A DNA stretch of 64,000 nt from assembly GCA_002298785.1 (NCBI GenBank), contig DBMR01000056.1, forward strand, positions 14,740-78,739, written 5' to 3'. The DNA comes from Verrucomicrobia subdivision 3 bacterium UBA693. Lineage in GTDB: Bacteria; Verrucomicrobiota; Verrucomicrobiia; Limisphaerales; UBA8199. The stretch's first letter is position 1; the number at the start of each line of letters is the position of its first letter. The notes below the pieces were generated by a model. That model saw only the letters and a program-made list of their open reading frames with translations, did no database searches and was not told where the DNA came from. Below, piece after piece: positions 28,957 through 37,811 of the stretch. Position numbers and translations under genes: made by a program.

Positions 28957-29925
28957 TCAACGCGCCCTTCCCGCCAAACGAGCCTGGAGCATCGCCATGT
29001 TACGCTCGATCTTCTCGACGTAACAATTCGGTCCATGGGGATACGGATGATTGAGGAAAGTATATAAACCTTCAAAGTCCTTCTGCAGCTTAGGCAACAC
29101 GAAATTGCGCCAAAACACCGGGGTCTTGGTGATCAAGTCGTCGGGGCTCTTGAAGGAGTTAACAAAGCCGCCCTTTTCCCCGGAGAAGGCCGAAGCCTCG
29201 GCAAACTCCTCGTAAAGTATCGGGAGCTTGTCGATGTAATCGTCCGCCGCCATCTGCCCCAATAAATCAGCGGTGGCCAAGGCAAACCCGGCGACCTGTT
29301 GTGCTTCGCTTTGAAATTCCAGATCCTTCAGGACGGTGTTCACCCCGGTGCAGAGGATCATATTCTGGACGGCCTTGATTTCAGAAGCTGGAAAGCCTCG
29401 ATGCCCGAGCAGGAGCGCGGCAAACTCGGCGCTGCGCGTGACATGGGTGGCGGTATATTTGGCGCCCGTGCCTTGCGTGTCGCCGAAGGTCTTGAGGTAA
29501 CCGGTGTCGTGCAACAAAATGGCCAGCAGGCCGAGTTCAAACTCCCGGCAGGACAGTCGCGGCACCGCTCCTAAATGGTGCCGGTTGGCCAGTAGTCGCG
29601 CGAGACAAAGCGTTCCTTGCAGCGTGTGCTCCAAGTCGTGATATTGAGCATCCACCGCCTGGTAGCCCTCGAAATGACCGGTAAAGCACTCGATTACCCA
29701 CCCAAACACCATGGGCACAAAAAGCTTGTCTCCTGCCGGAAACATCCCCAGGTAAGCCGCCTGCACTGTCTCCTCGACCGCTACCGGATCTCTGGTGGCA
29801 ACCGCTGTGAGCATCTGGAGCAATTCTACGCCATCCCGCCAAAATTGCACGTTGAAATCTTGTTCCACCACCGCATTTTGTGAATATTGTGGCTTTTGCG
29901 GTTTGTGGTCATGAATCACCAGCAC
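28957..29925 (-). CDS. HD-domain protein, probable metal-dependent phosphohydrolase
   Basis: A 322-residue soluble protein. The HD signature is spread over YHDLEHTLQG (about residues 94-103), LLHDTGYL (about 137-144) and a later aspartate in ATADLLGQMAADD. Such proteins usually hydrolyse nucleotides or cyclic nucleotides; the substrate is not readable. The start is uncertain: the frame begins at GTG 29925, 15 bp inside the divergent ABC exporter gene, while GTG codons at 29871 and 29868 would avoid overlap. The 3' end faces the rho terminator. Confidence 0.7.
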   Translation of the reverse strand: MLVIHDHKPQKPQYSQNAVVEQDFNVQFWRDGVELLQMLTAVATRDPVAVEETVQAAYLGMFPAGDKLFVPMVFGWVIECFTGHFEGYQAVDAQYHDLEHTLQGTLCLARLLANRHHLGAVPRLSCREFELGLLAILLHDTGYLKTFGDTQGTGAKYTATHVTRSAEFAALLLGHRGFPASEIKAVQNMILCTGVNTVLKDLEFQSEAQQVAGFALATADLLGQMAADDYIDKLPILYEEFAEASAFSGEKGGFVNSFKSPDDLITKTPVFWRNFVLPKLQKDFEGLYTFLNHPYPHGPNCYVEKIERNMAMLQARLAGRAR

Positions 29926-31734
29926 ATTCGTTCTACAGAAGATCCCTCCTTCCGATCGCGGGCGCGACCGACCAGCGAGATTCTTCGGCGTGTCGGCCGC
30001 TACTTGCTGCCCTATAAAGGCCTCGCGGGCGCAACGATCGGCGCCGCCCTGCTTTCCATGGCTTGTTCACTGGCGTTCCCGAAACTCCTGCAATTCGTTA
30101 TAGATGAGGTTATTGCGAAAGGGCAAATCACCAGGTTCTCCCTGGCTGTGCTGGGCTTGCTCGGAGCGTTCCTGCTACGTGACCTTTTCAATGCCCTGCG
30201 CATTCTTGTCAACAATACGCTCGAACAGAATGTCATCTATGACATGCGCTGCGAGTTGTTCGCCCGCGTGCAGCGTCTGCCGGTCAACTACTTCGATCAA
30301 CGCGCTTCCGGGGACCTGATGACCCGCGTGATCGAAGACGTCAATGCCGTCGAGCGCGTGCTGATCGATGGTATCGAACAGGGTAGCGTCGCAATTCTCA
30401 GTATTCTTGGCGTGGCGGTAATCATGTTCCTCACGGATCCTCTGTTAGCGGCCATGGCGCTCGTCCCGCTTCCCTTTCTGGTGGGTGGAGCGCTCTGGTA
30501 TACACTCACGGCACACCGCCGTTATCGCGCCCAACGCGAAGCCTCGAGTGCGATGAATGCCTTGCTCCTGGATGACCTTCAAGGCGTACGCCAAATCAAG
30601 GCTTTTGGCCGCGAAGGCCACGAGGACGCGCGCTTTGCTGAAAGGGCCGACAGCTTGCGCGCCGGCAGCCTTGGCATTATGCGAGCTTGGGCCATTTATT
30701 CCCCGGCAATGGCATTCGCCGGATCGCTCGGCATGGTTTGTGTCATTTGGGTGGGCGGCGGCAAAGTCATGGCCGGGGAACTGAGTCTTGGTGAATTGGT
30801 GGGATTCTTGTTCTACCTGGGACTCTTCTACGAACCGGTCGGACGCCTCCACGCCCTCAACCAAATGCTTCAGGCGGCCCGCGCGGCGGGTGAACGGGTG
30901 TTCGATATTCTCGACGCCACCGCCGAACCAGCCTCTGCAAATACCGCATCCTTGAAGCTGCCGGTCCGAGGTGAGGTCATCTACCAAAACGTGGCTTTCG
31001 AGTATCAGCCCGGCATTCCTATTTTGCGAGGCATCAGCCTTCGCGCCGCGCCGGGAGAGGTCGTAGCCCTGGTGGGCCCAACTGGCGCAGGAAAATCCAC
31101 CATTTTAAACTTGTTGCCACGGTTCTACGTGCCCAGTTCCGGTGTTATCCTCTTGGATGGACAGGACACCTCCGCCCTGCCCCTCGAAGTACTGCGCTCG
31201 CAAATCAGCGTCGTCAGCCAGGAATCCTTCCTCTTCAATGGCACCATCCGCGAGAATATTCTCTTCGGGCGACTAGACGCCACCGAGGCTGAGTTGTTCG
31301 CCGCCGCACGGTCGGCTAATTGTCATGAGTTCATTTGCCGGCTGCCCAAAGGCTACGATTCACGCGTGGGTGAACGCGGCGTCAAACTGAGCGTGGGCGA
31401 AAAGCAGCGCGTCACCATTGCCCGGGCGCTACTGAAGAACGCGCCCATCCTGATTTTGGATGAAGCCACGGCGAGCGTTGATACCGCCACCGAAAAGCTG
31501 ATCCAGGAAGCCCTGGAGCACCTCATGTCCAACCGCACCAGCTTTGTCATTGCCCATCGGCTCAGCACGATTCGCCGGGCCAAACAAATCCTGGTGGTTC
31601 AGCATGGCCAGATCGTGGAGCACGGCACACACGAGGAACTGCTTTCCGCCGGTGGTCTTTATAGCCGCCTCGCCCAAATCCAAGGGGCCGCCTCGATTGA
31701 AGAAGGCTTCGAAAAACTCGGGCTGACCGCTTAA
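29911..31734 (+). CDS. ABC exporter, fused permease and ATPase (MsbA-like half transporter)
   Basis: A 607-residue protein. ATG 29911 is chosen over a TTG at 29887. The membrane domain (about residues 30-320) has six hydrophobic segments and exporter features such as YFDQRASGDLMTRVIEDV. The ATPase (about 350-590) has Walker A (VGPTGAGKST), Q-loop (VVSQESFLFNG), signature (LSVGEKQRV), Walker B (ILILDEATASVD) and H-switch (FVIAHRLSTI). It should work as a homodimer moving lipids or other hydrophobic molecules outwards. MsbA-type lipid A flipping is possible, but the gene is far from the lpx set and the cargo is not readable. Confidence 0.88.
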   Translation: MNHQHIRSTEDPSFRSRARPTSEILRRVGRYLLPYKGLAGATIGAALLSMACSLAFPKLLQFVIDEVIAKGQITRFSLAVLGLLGAFLLRDLFNALRILVNNTLEQNVIYDMRCELFARVQRLPVNYFDQRASGDLMTRVIEDVNAVERVLIDGIEQGSVAILSILGVAVIMFLTDPLLAAMALVPLPFLVGGALWYTLTAHRRYRAQREASSAMNALLLDDLQGVRQIKAFGREGHEDARFAERADSLRAGSLGIMRAWAIYSPAMAFAGSLGMVCVIWVGGGKVMAGELSLGELVGFLFYLGLFYEPVGRLHALNQMLQAARAAGERVFDILDATAEPASANTASLKLPVRGEVIYQNVAFEYQPGIPILRGISLRAAPGEVVALVGPTGAGKSTILNLLPRFYVPSSGVILLDGQDTSALPLEVLRSQISVVSQESFLFNGTIRENILFGRLDATEAELFAAARSANCHEFICRLPKGYDSRVGERGVKLSVGEKQRVTIARALLKNAPILILDEATASVDTATEKLIQEALEHLMSNRTSFVIAHRLSTIRRAKQILVVQHGQIVEHGTHEELLSAGGLYSRLAQIQGAASIEEGFEKLGLTA

Positions 31735-31766
31735 TTCTGGTCTAGTCCGACCTCGTCGCTTTCAGC

Positions 31767-32906
31767 TCACTTTTTCGGAAGCCAACTTTTTACCATCCCA
31801 CCTTGCTTGATCCATTGCTCATCCAAAATGGCGTGATTCACAATGGTGCGCTCGTGTGACGTGAAGCACAGATGAATCCTGCCGTCCCGTGTTTGCAGGG
31901 CCATGGGATATCCGTAATCATAGGGTCCGTCGGCCACGTTGCGTTGCCACGGCCAGGTTTGACCACCGTCTGCGGAGAGCGCCACGGTCAATGGCGTGCG
32001 ATCGTTCATGCTGTCGTTGAACACTAGAAGCAGATTCCCACTGGCCAGCTTGATGAAGTCCACCGCCGCATTGGGATTCTTGAATTGCGAATTGATCCCC
32101 GGCCCCCAGGTCCAGCTGCCGTCGCGGGATTCAGCGCACACCAGCCACCCGTTGGTGGTCGGCTCGTAATTGCCGCCACGCCGGCAATAGGCTTTCAGGA
32201 AGTTCTCCCGCACCTCTACCGCCACGGGCTGAATGTTGCCGGTCGCGGAGCAAATGCGCCCGGTCTGCTGCCAGAGTTTCTTCCTGACGTCGTAACGCAG
32301 GAATAGCCCGCTACTATCGGCTCCAGTGAATTCGGGATTGTTCCCACCCTCAAAGTAGAGCGGCAACAGATAATCGCCATCGTGGAGAACGATCGGTTTG
32401 TTGCACACCATCATTCCCGTTTCATTCACCAGCGGGAACGCATCCGACCAGGTTTTGGCATTGTCGGTCGAAACTTTGGCCTGCACCCGCGAACTGGACC
32501 ACGTCTCACCATAGCGCACGACATAAAACAGCCAGACCAGACCGTCGGGCGCCTGCCATACAATGCCATTCCCGAGCGAACGAAACGGGTCATGGGCGAT
32601 GCGCGTGGGAGCCGACCAGGAATGGCTGCCACGCTTCAGTCTCGAGCCAAATACCCCGGTGTCGGTTGCGTATTCTCCTTCGCCACCATAGTAAACCACG
32701 TAAAGGTCGCCATTGCGCAACTCCTCGATTCGCGCCGGATGCTTGTAAGGGCCGGTCTTGATTTCCGGGCCGAACAACCGCTCGATCAGGAGTTGACCGG
32801 CAGGTGGCATGGAAGTCGCCGTCGCTGGTCGCGCCTCAAAGCCAAGGAAAAGTCCGGATATCAATGCCAGGCGACACCACGTCACAGAATCTGAAAAACG
32901 GATCAT
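31767..32906 (-). CDS. Secreted sialidase-like BNR-repeat protein (predicted neuraminidase family)
   Basis: A 379-residue exported protein. The frame starts at GTG 32930, but ATG 32906 gives the better signal peptide (LALISGLFLGFEARPATA). It matches the six-bladed propeller 'predicted neuraminidase' family (BNR_2): HPARIEELRNGDLYVVYYGG, SRVQAKVSTDNAKTWSDAFPL, VALSADGGQTWPWQR, with Asp-box-like S-x-D-x-G-x-T-W motifs. Most members in environmental Verrucomicrobia have not been shown to be sialidases, so the glycan is uncertain. It is convergent with the ABC exporter (32 bp between stops) and lies downstream of the AAA+ gene on the same strand. Confidence 0.75.
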   Translation of the reverse strand: MIRFSDSVTWCRLALISGLFLGFEARPATATSMPPAGQLLIERLFGPEIKTGPYKHPARIEELRNGDLYVVYYGGEGEYATDTGVFGSRLKRGSHSWSAPTRIAHDPFRSLGNGIVWQAPDGLVWLFYVVRYGETWSSSRVQAKVSTDNAKTWSDAFPLVNETGMMVCNKPIVLHDGDYLLPLYFEGGNNPEFTGADSSGLFLRYDVRKKLWQQTGRICSATGNIQPVAVEVRENFLKAYCRRGGNYEPTTNGWLVCAESRDGSWTWGPGINSQFKNPNAAVDFIKLASGNLLLVFNDSMNDRTPLTVALSADGGQTWPWQRNVADGPYDYGYPMALQTRDGRIHLCFTSHERTIVNHAILDEQWIKQGGMVKSWLPKK

Positions 32907-33042
32907 GCAGGGAAAGAAGCATGACGACACCTGCCGGTCAAGTCGTGGACGGCATCAAATGGGTGACCGGCGGCACCGGGGTCGGTTTCGACCACCGGCT
33001 CAAGCCTGTGGAATGTCCGGAATCAGTGGAATTCTAGACGGT

Positions 33043-34848
33043 TCAATACCGTCGTGCTTTCAAAGTGGCAAAGGTCCCGAGCAGGACGGCGCGTTCTGCA
33101 TCCCGGTATTTCTCCGGCAGATAGCGCCGATCGGAGCAGGCCAGCACGGCCGCCAGTTCCTGCATGGCCAGCGTATTCGGATCCAGCGGGTCGATAAAGG
33201 AGCCAACCGCTTCGTCCAAATCTGCGCGTTGCACGTCGTTGTCGCGACTGGCCAGCACGGCTCTTTCCTTGGCCCGCATCAAAATAGACTCCACATCACT
33301 ACCCGTGAGCGGCAATGTCCCCAGCTTTTCGCGAATGAACCCGATCATATCCGGGGTCAAAACGATTTTACGCACGCCCGCAATCGTCGTAAACAGTTCC
33401 AGGATTTCGTCCGGACCTTGCGCGGGAAAAAGCGGCACGCACAAGCCAAAGCGCCCCTGCCGCTTCATATCGATGGCGAGCAGATCGGGACGAGAAGTCA
33501 TCGCCATCCACACCTCGCGTCCGCGCAAAGTGGCGTCACCGATGTGTGCGGCAAATGCTGCAAAGACCCGCCCGGAAATGCCGCTATCGCCACCATCTGA
33601 ATCGCGACTGCCAAAAACCGCGTCGGCTTCGTCCACGACCACAATGACCGGTCCGAGGGCACGCACCGTCATCAGCACCAGCATTTGCTGGCGCTCGGTA
33701 TCCCCTACCCATTTGGAACGAAACTCGCCGATCTCCATCACCGGCAGTCCACATTCGCTGGCAAAACAATCGATGAGGTAAGACTTCCCGACTCCCACGC
33801 GGCCCGGGACTAAAACGCCTCGCTCCAGCACCTCCGTCTTGCCATTGCGAATGAGCCAGGCCAGTTCGCGCAACTTCTTCTTCGCCGCCGTGTGGGTCGC
33901 CACGCGGTCCAATGTGACGCCCGGCTTGGGGTCTTTGAACCGGACCAGGCCCTGGCAAAACTCCTCAATTAACCGCTTCTTGCTGGCGCTAACCAACTCT
34001 TGCGTCACGCGCGTATGGTTGCGAATGGCTTCCGAGAGAAAATGCCGGATGCGCAGCAAATTAAGCCCGGCGGTACGCACCGCCAGTTCAGCCGGCGTGA
34101 ACTCGCTCCAATCCTCCGGCAACTTGCCACCCGCCACCTGGTCCAGCCAGCCCGACTCGAGAAAGCGGCGACGCTCCTCCTGGGTGGGCAGTTCAATGCG
34201 CACCTGGGCCACATGTGGATTCTGAAGCAGGCGTGCGTTGAGTTCGGCGGCGGATTCCGCCACCAGGATAATGCCAATGTCCAGGCTGGCCATCTCCGGA
34301 GCTGCGGCCCATTTGAGGAAAGTGACGAGATTCATGCGCTCCTCGCCGCTGGCCTGGCTCTCCTCGGACGCGGGCACTAGCTTTTCCGGAAAATCCACAA
34401 TCAACGTGATGCCCTGCCAGCGCTCCTTTTCTTCCGCTACCCTGAGAAAGAAGCGCCGCAGCAGCGGGACAAGTTTTAGAAACTCACGCGGGGGACCGGT
34501 TTCCCGAAAGTTTGTATTCTCTACGCGGTCGTAGATCTCCAGCCACTCGAAGAAACGACGCTGCATTTCGTTTGAGCCAAAGGTCAGTCCGGCACTGATG
34601 TCATAAAACAACAGGCACGACCGACTTGGAAACAAGCGCCGGGCCAGAAAAGATTTCAACGGCACGAAACTGAGGTTGCCGTTGTCCTGCACCGGAAAAA
34701 GGTCAAAGATGTTGCCGTGCAGGACAAAGAGGGAATACGTGGCACCGTTCCAGCGGCGCGCCAATTCCAAGGCCCAACCGGTCAGGGGCAGACGGCTGGT
34801 GTTACCCCCGGGTTCACCGGTTGAAGTCGGTTCGTCGGCAATGTTCAT
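33043..34848 (-). CDS. Ycf46-like AAA+ ATPase, last gene of the PspA/ABC operon
   Basis: A 601-residue protein. Residues about 25-260 form a degenerate P-loop-like domain without Walker A (FVLHGNIFDLF, GITLIVDFPEKLVP). Residues about 320-520 are a classical AAA+ module: Walker A GRVGVGKS (349-356), aromatic pore loop SKWVGDTER (378-386), Walker B VIVVVDEAD (401-409), the DSGISGRVF segment like that in Ycf46 proteins, sensor MTSRPD and arginine-finger region RQGRFG (463-468). The pore loop resembles that of Vps4/p97-type ATPases that thread proteins. GAGG lies 8 nt before the ATG. The gene follows the coiled-coil gene by 10 bp, so it is very likely co-transcribed with it. Confidence 0.82.
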   Translation of the reverse strand: MNIADEPTSTGEPGGNTSRLPLTGWALELARRWNGATYSLFVLHGNIFDLFPVQDNGNLSFVPLKSFLARRLFPSRSCLLFYDISAGLTFGSNEMQRRFFEWLEIYDRVENTNFRETGPPREFLKLVPLLRRFFLRVAEEKERWQGITLIVDFPEKLVPASEESQASGEERMNLVTFLKWAAAPEMASLDIGIILVAESAAELNARLLQNPHVAQVRIELPTQEERRRFLESGWLDQVAGGKLPEDWSEFTPAELAVRTAGLNLLRIRHFLSEAIRNHTRVTQELVSASKKRLIEEFCQGLVRFKDPKPGVTLDRVATHTAAKKKLRELAWLIRNGKTEVLERGVLVPGRVGVGKSYLIDCFASECGLPVMEIGEFRSKWVGDTERQQMLVLMTVRALGPVIVVVDEADAVFGSRDSDGGDSGISGRVFAAFAAHIGDATLRGREVWMAMTSRPDLLAIDMKRQGRFGLCVPLFPAQGPDEILELFTTIAGVRKIVLTPDMIGFIREKLGTLPLTGSDVESILMRAKERAVLASRDNDVQRADLDEAVGSFIDPLDPNTLAMQELAAVLACSDRRYLPEKYRDAERAVLLGTFATLKARRY

Positions 34849-34858
34849 GCGGATTTCC

Positions 34859-35818
34859 TCATTGTCGCTGTTTCAGTGGTGCGCGCCGGATTACCGGTTC
34901 CGGCGAGATCACCGGCGGTGACATCACCGGTGCGCTGCTCTTATAACCCACTCGCAGTTCGGTCGTCGGCAAATCGCCCACCAGGTCTTTGAACTCGTCC
35001 AATTCCGAAAGCCACTTGTTGGTCTGATCCAGGTGTTCCACCGTGGCATCAATCCGAGCCGTCAGGGTTTCCGCGTTCTTGGTCGCCACCGCGTCCGCGC
35101 GAATCAGCTTGATCTGTTGATCCAGGCGGTCCTGCTCGGCCACCACGAGAGCCAGGTTCTCCTGCCCCTGCTCGATGCGGCGTTGCCGCTTGCGCAATAC
35201 CTCCAAACGCTCCAGGCGCGAACCCAGGTAACGCTGCCGCGTCTCCACCACAGCGGCGTCCCCTTTGGTCTTGAGCGCCTCCAACTCGGCATTTAAACGG
35301 CCGCACTCCGCCTCCGCTTCCTTTAGCATGCCTGGCACGTCCTCGCTGCGCTCCGTTTCGAGGAAGCGCTCCAGCGATTCCTCGATCCCCAACAAACGCA
35401 GATAAGTCCACATCAACTCGTCCAGTTTCTTCAGTCGCGGATCAGCACCTGATGAGGTGGAAAGGGGATTATCAGCGCCTGCCCGTTCAATATCTCCGCA
35501 CACTCCAGTGAGGCGCAGGTAGCGCTCGCGTCGCGTGGGCGCCAGAGAGTTGACCAGCGCGTCGCGTTTCTGAATGAATTCGGCCACCTTTTGCAGCTCG
35601 ACATTACGCCGCTCGCGTTCCCGGCGCGCGTCCACCCAATGGCGAAAGAAGGGGAGGTCAGGCAGGTAAATCCAGCCCAGGGCGTAGCAGGTAATTCCCG
35701 CGATCAAAGGCAGGATCTGGGCGCTGATAAAGCCCAGGCCCAGCGTCAGCAACCCGAACACCACGTGATGCGGACTGCGCGCAAACTCCCGATGATAACT
35801 GGGCGGTTGCTCTTCCAT
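34859..35818 (-). CDS. Membrane-anchored coiled-coil protein of unknown function
   Basis: A 319-residue protein with a hydrophobic hairpin near the N-terminus (VVFGLLTLGLGFISAQILPLIAG followed by ITCYALGWIYL, about residues 19-53), then a long charged helical region rich in heptads (ERLEVLRKRQRRIEQGQENL, LDQQIKLIRADAVATKNAE, about 60-275) and a proline-rich tail. I recognise no family. AGGA precedes the ATG. Placed directly before the AAA+ ATPase gene (10-bp gap), it could act as the membrane receptor or substrate of that ATPase. Confidence 0.72.
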   Translation of the reverse strand: MEEQPPSYHREFARSPHHVVFGLLTLGLGFISAQILPLIAGITCYALGWIYLPDLPFFRHWVDARRERERRNVELQKVAEFIQKRDALVNSLAPTRRERYLRLTGVCGDIERAGADNPLSTSSGADPRLKKLDELMWTYLRLLGIEESLERFLETERSEDVPGMLKEAEAECGRLNAELEALKTKGDAAVVETRQRYLGSRLERLEVLRKRQRRIEQGQENLALVVAEQDRLDQQIKLIRADAVATKNAETLTARIDATVEHLDQTNKWLSELDEFKDLVGDLPTTELRVGYKSSAPVMSPPVISPEPVIRRAPLKQRQ

Positions 35819-35904
35819 GCGGTCTTCCTGACCACTCTATTCATTTCAACGACTCAAGGATACAGCAAATTGGGATCGGCAAATCCGACCCCACCGACTG
35901 CGCT

Positions 35905-36861
35905 TCACACCTTCACCCCGGGCGGCGACGGCGAGGCATCCTCCAGGCGGCGCAACAGGGCCTGGCAAAAATCAATGAACCAGGGCTTGCGCCGGCTCAC
36001 CTCTGGCGGTTCATCGGGTCGCGGCACCTTCAGGATCTCCACCAACCGCCCAGGCTTCGCCGCCATGACAAACACCCGGTCTCCCAGGTAAACCGCCTCC
36101 TCCACCGAATGGGTCACCAGGAAAACCGTCCCTTGCTGCTCGGTCCATAGCCGAATCAGCAATTCCTGCATCCGCAAACGAATGCCCGGATCCAGTGCGC
36201 CAAAAGGCTCATCCATCAGCAGGATACGAGGCTGTAAAATTAACGTGGCGGCAATGGAGACTCGCTGCTGCATCCCGCCCGAAAGTTCGCTTGGGTACTT
36301 CGCTTCGGAACCCTCCAGCCCCACTTTCTTGATCCATTCCCGGGAACGCTCCAAACGTTCCGCCCTCGCCACACCGGCCAACCGCAACCCAAAGGCGATG
36401 TTCTCGATCACCGTCAAATGCGGCAGCAGCGAATACTTCTGATCCACCAACCCGCGATCCGGACCCGCTTCCAGCACCGATTTGCCAAACACCTCGACCG
36501 CTCCCGAGGTCGGCGGAAAGTGCGGCTTCAGCCCGGCAATAATGCGCAAGACTGTGGATTTCCCACAACCGGATGGACCGACAATGGTGACCAACTCCCC
36601 CGCATCCGGCTTATCTTCCACCACAAAGGAGACGTCCTGGATGGCGACCTTGGCGGCAGTTCCGTTCCCAAAACTCTTGGTGACGTTCTTAAATACCACC
36701 ACATCCGGGCGCACGGCGGGGGCGGCGGCAGACGCGTGGTCAGATTTACCGGCAGCCACGGGCGATTCCACACCCTCTCCCGTCTTTCCCGGCGAGTTCG
36801 CCGCTTTGCCACCGTTGGTAACGGGGAGGGGGTCTGGTTTTTTGTCCTGAGTATCGGCCAT
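35905..36861 (-). CDS. ABC importer ATPase (NitT/TauT/SsuB type)
   Basis: A 318-residue ATPase. ATG 36861 is preceded by AAGGAG at 9 nt and lies 2 bp after the permease stop, so it is preferred over the longer frame from 36912. Residues 1-55 are a Pro/Ala/Lys-rich extension not found in usual SsuB/TauB proteins. Then: VVVFKNVTKSFGNGTAAKVAIQDVSF, Walker A (GPSGCGKST), Q-loop (DQKYSLLPHLTV), signature (LSGGMQQRV), Walker B (ILLMDEPFGALD) and switch His (VTHSVEEAV). It powers the permease next to it. Confidence 0.9.
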   Translation of the reverse strand: MADTQDKKPDPLPVTNGGKAANSPGKTGEGVESPVAAGKSDHASAAAPAVRPDVVVFKNVTKSFGNGTAAKVAIQDVSFVVEDKPDAGELVTIVGPSGCGKSTVLRIIAGLKPHFPPTSGAVEVFGKSVLEAGPDRGLVDQKYSLLPHLTVIENIAFGLRLAGVARAERLERSREWIKKVGLEGSEAKYPSELSGGMQQRVSIAATLILQPRILLMDEPFGALDPGIRLRMQELLIRLWTEQQGTVFLVTHSVEEAVYLGDRVFVMAAKPGRLVEILKVPRPDEPPEVSRRKPWFIDFCQALLRRLEDASPSPPGVKV

Positions 36862-36863
36862 GC

Positions 36864-37724
36864 TTACTTCTCCTTGCGATACGGAAACAGTAGGTTGCCC
36901 CCGATCCGCCACAGTTGATCACAAGCGATCGCGATCAACACGATGACGATAATCACCGCAAAAATTGCCTCCGTGTGGCTGCGCCGCTCAGACACCCCAA
37001 TCAAAGCGCCCAGCCCGTATTCCGGCCGAACATAGACTTCAGCCATGATAATCCAACCCCAGCCGACGCCATACACGCCGCGCAAATGGTCCCAGATGCT
37101 GTCCTGCGCGACTGGAAAAAGAACGTGCCGCACCAATTGCCATTGCGAAGCTCCCTTGGTCACCGCCACATCCAAAAAGGCGGCGGGCACATCAGCAACG
37201 TCCTTGATGACGAGCGGCAACAAGGCCACAAAACAGCCAATGAACAGGAACCCAATCTTTTGTGTCTCGCCGGTGCCGAACCAGGTCATGCTGAGCGGAA
37301 TGAACACGACGATCGGCACATAAGCCCCGGCCAACGACAAGGGCCGAAAAAAGGCTGCGATCGAGGAGAAAGTTGCCATATACACCCCAAGCGGGACAGC
37401 GACGATGGCAGCGAGGAGAAACCCAGTGGACACTCGCAACCACGAGGTCAACGCGCTACGGACCAACCCTTGCTCCAGGTGCAACGGTTTGAACGCTCCG
37501 ATCACCTCACCGGGGCTCGGTAGGATAAGGGGTTGCACCAGTCTTTGCTCCGGGGTGCCGCGCGTTACCGCCCACCAAACCCCCACTATCAACCCGACAA
37601 AGATCAGTGTCAGGCCGAGGGTCCGGGCGTTAGTCTGCTCCCCCCGTACACGTAATTTGCCCAGGCGCACCACCAAGGTGAGCAGCGCCACGAAGATGAC
37701 CGCGAATATCAGGAATCCCAACAT
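36864..37724 (-). CDS. ABC importer permease (SsuC/TauC/NrtB type)
   Basis: A 286-residue membrane protein with about seven hydrophobic segments. The coupling-helix motif for ATPase contact is near VAVTKGASQWQLVRHVLFPVA, the EAA-like loop of the BPD_transp_1 family. IIMAEVYVRPEYGLGALIG is typical of nitrate/sulfonate/taurine-class permeases. It overlaps nothing but lies 2 bp from the ATPase start. The substrate-binding partner is encoded 87 bp upstream. An extra N-terminal membrane segment precedes the usual core. Confidence 0.9.
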   Translation of the reverse strand: MLGFLIFAVIFVALLTLVVRLGKLRVRGEQTNARTLGLTLIFVGLIVGVWWAVTRGTPEQRLVQPLILPSPGEVIGAFKPLHLEQGLVRSALTSWLRVSTGFLLAAIVAVPLGVYMATFSSIAAFFRPLSLAGAYVPIVVFIPLSMTWFGTGETQKIGFLFIGCFVALLPLVIKDVADVPAAFLDVAVTKGASQWQLVRHVLFPVAQDSIWDHLRGVYGVGWGWIIMAEVYVRPEYGLGALIGVSERRSHTEAIFAVIIVIVLIAIACDQLWRIGGNLLFPYRKEK

Positions 37725-37811
37725 ATCAATGCGGAGTCGGAGGCTTTACTTTCACCCCGCGCGTTGCAGTTCGCGCGAGGTCCTTGCGTCCACTACTAGG
37801 AAGCCCGGGCA

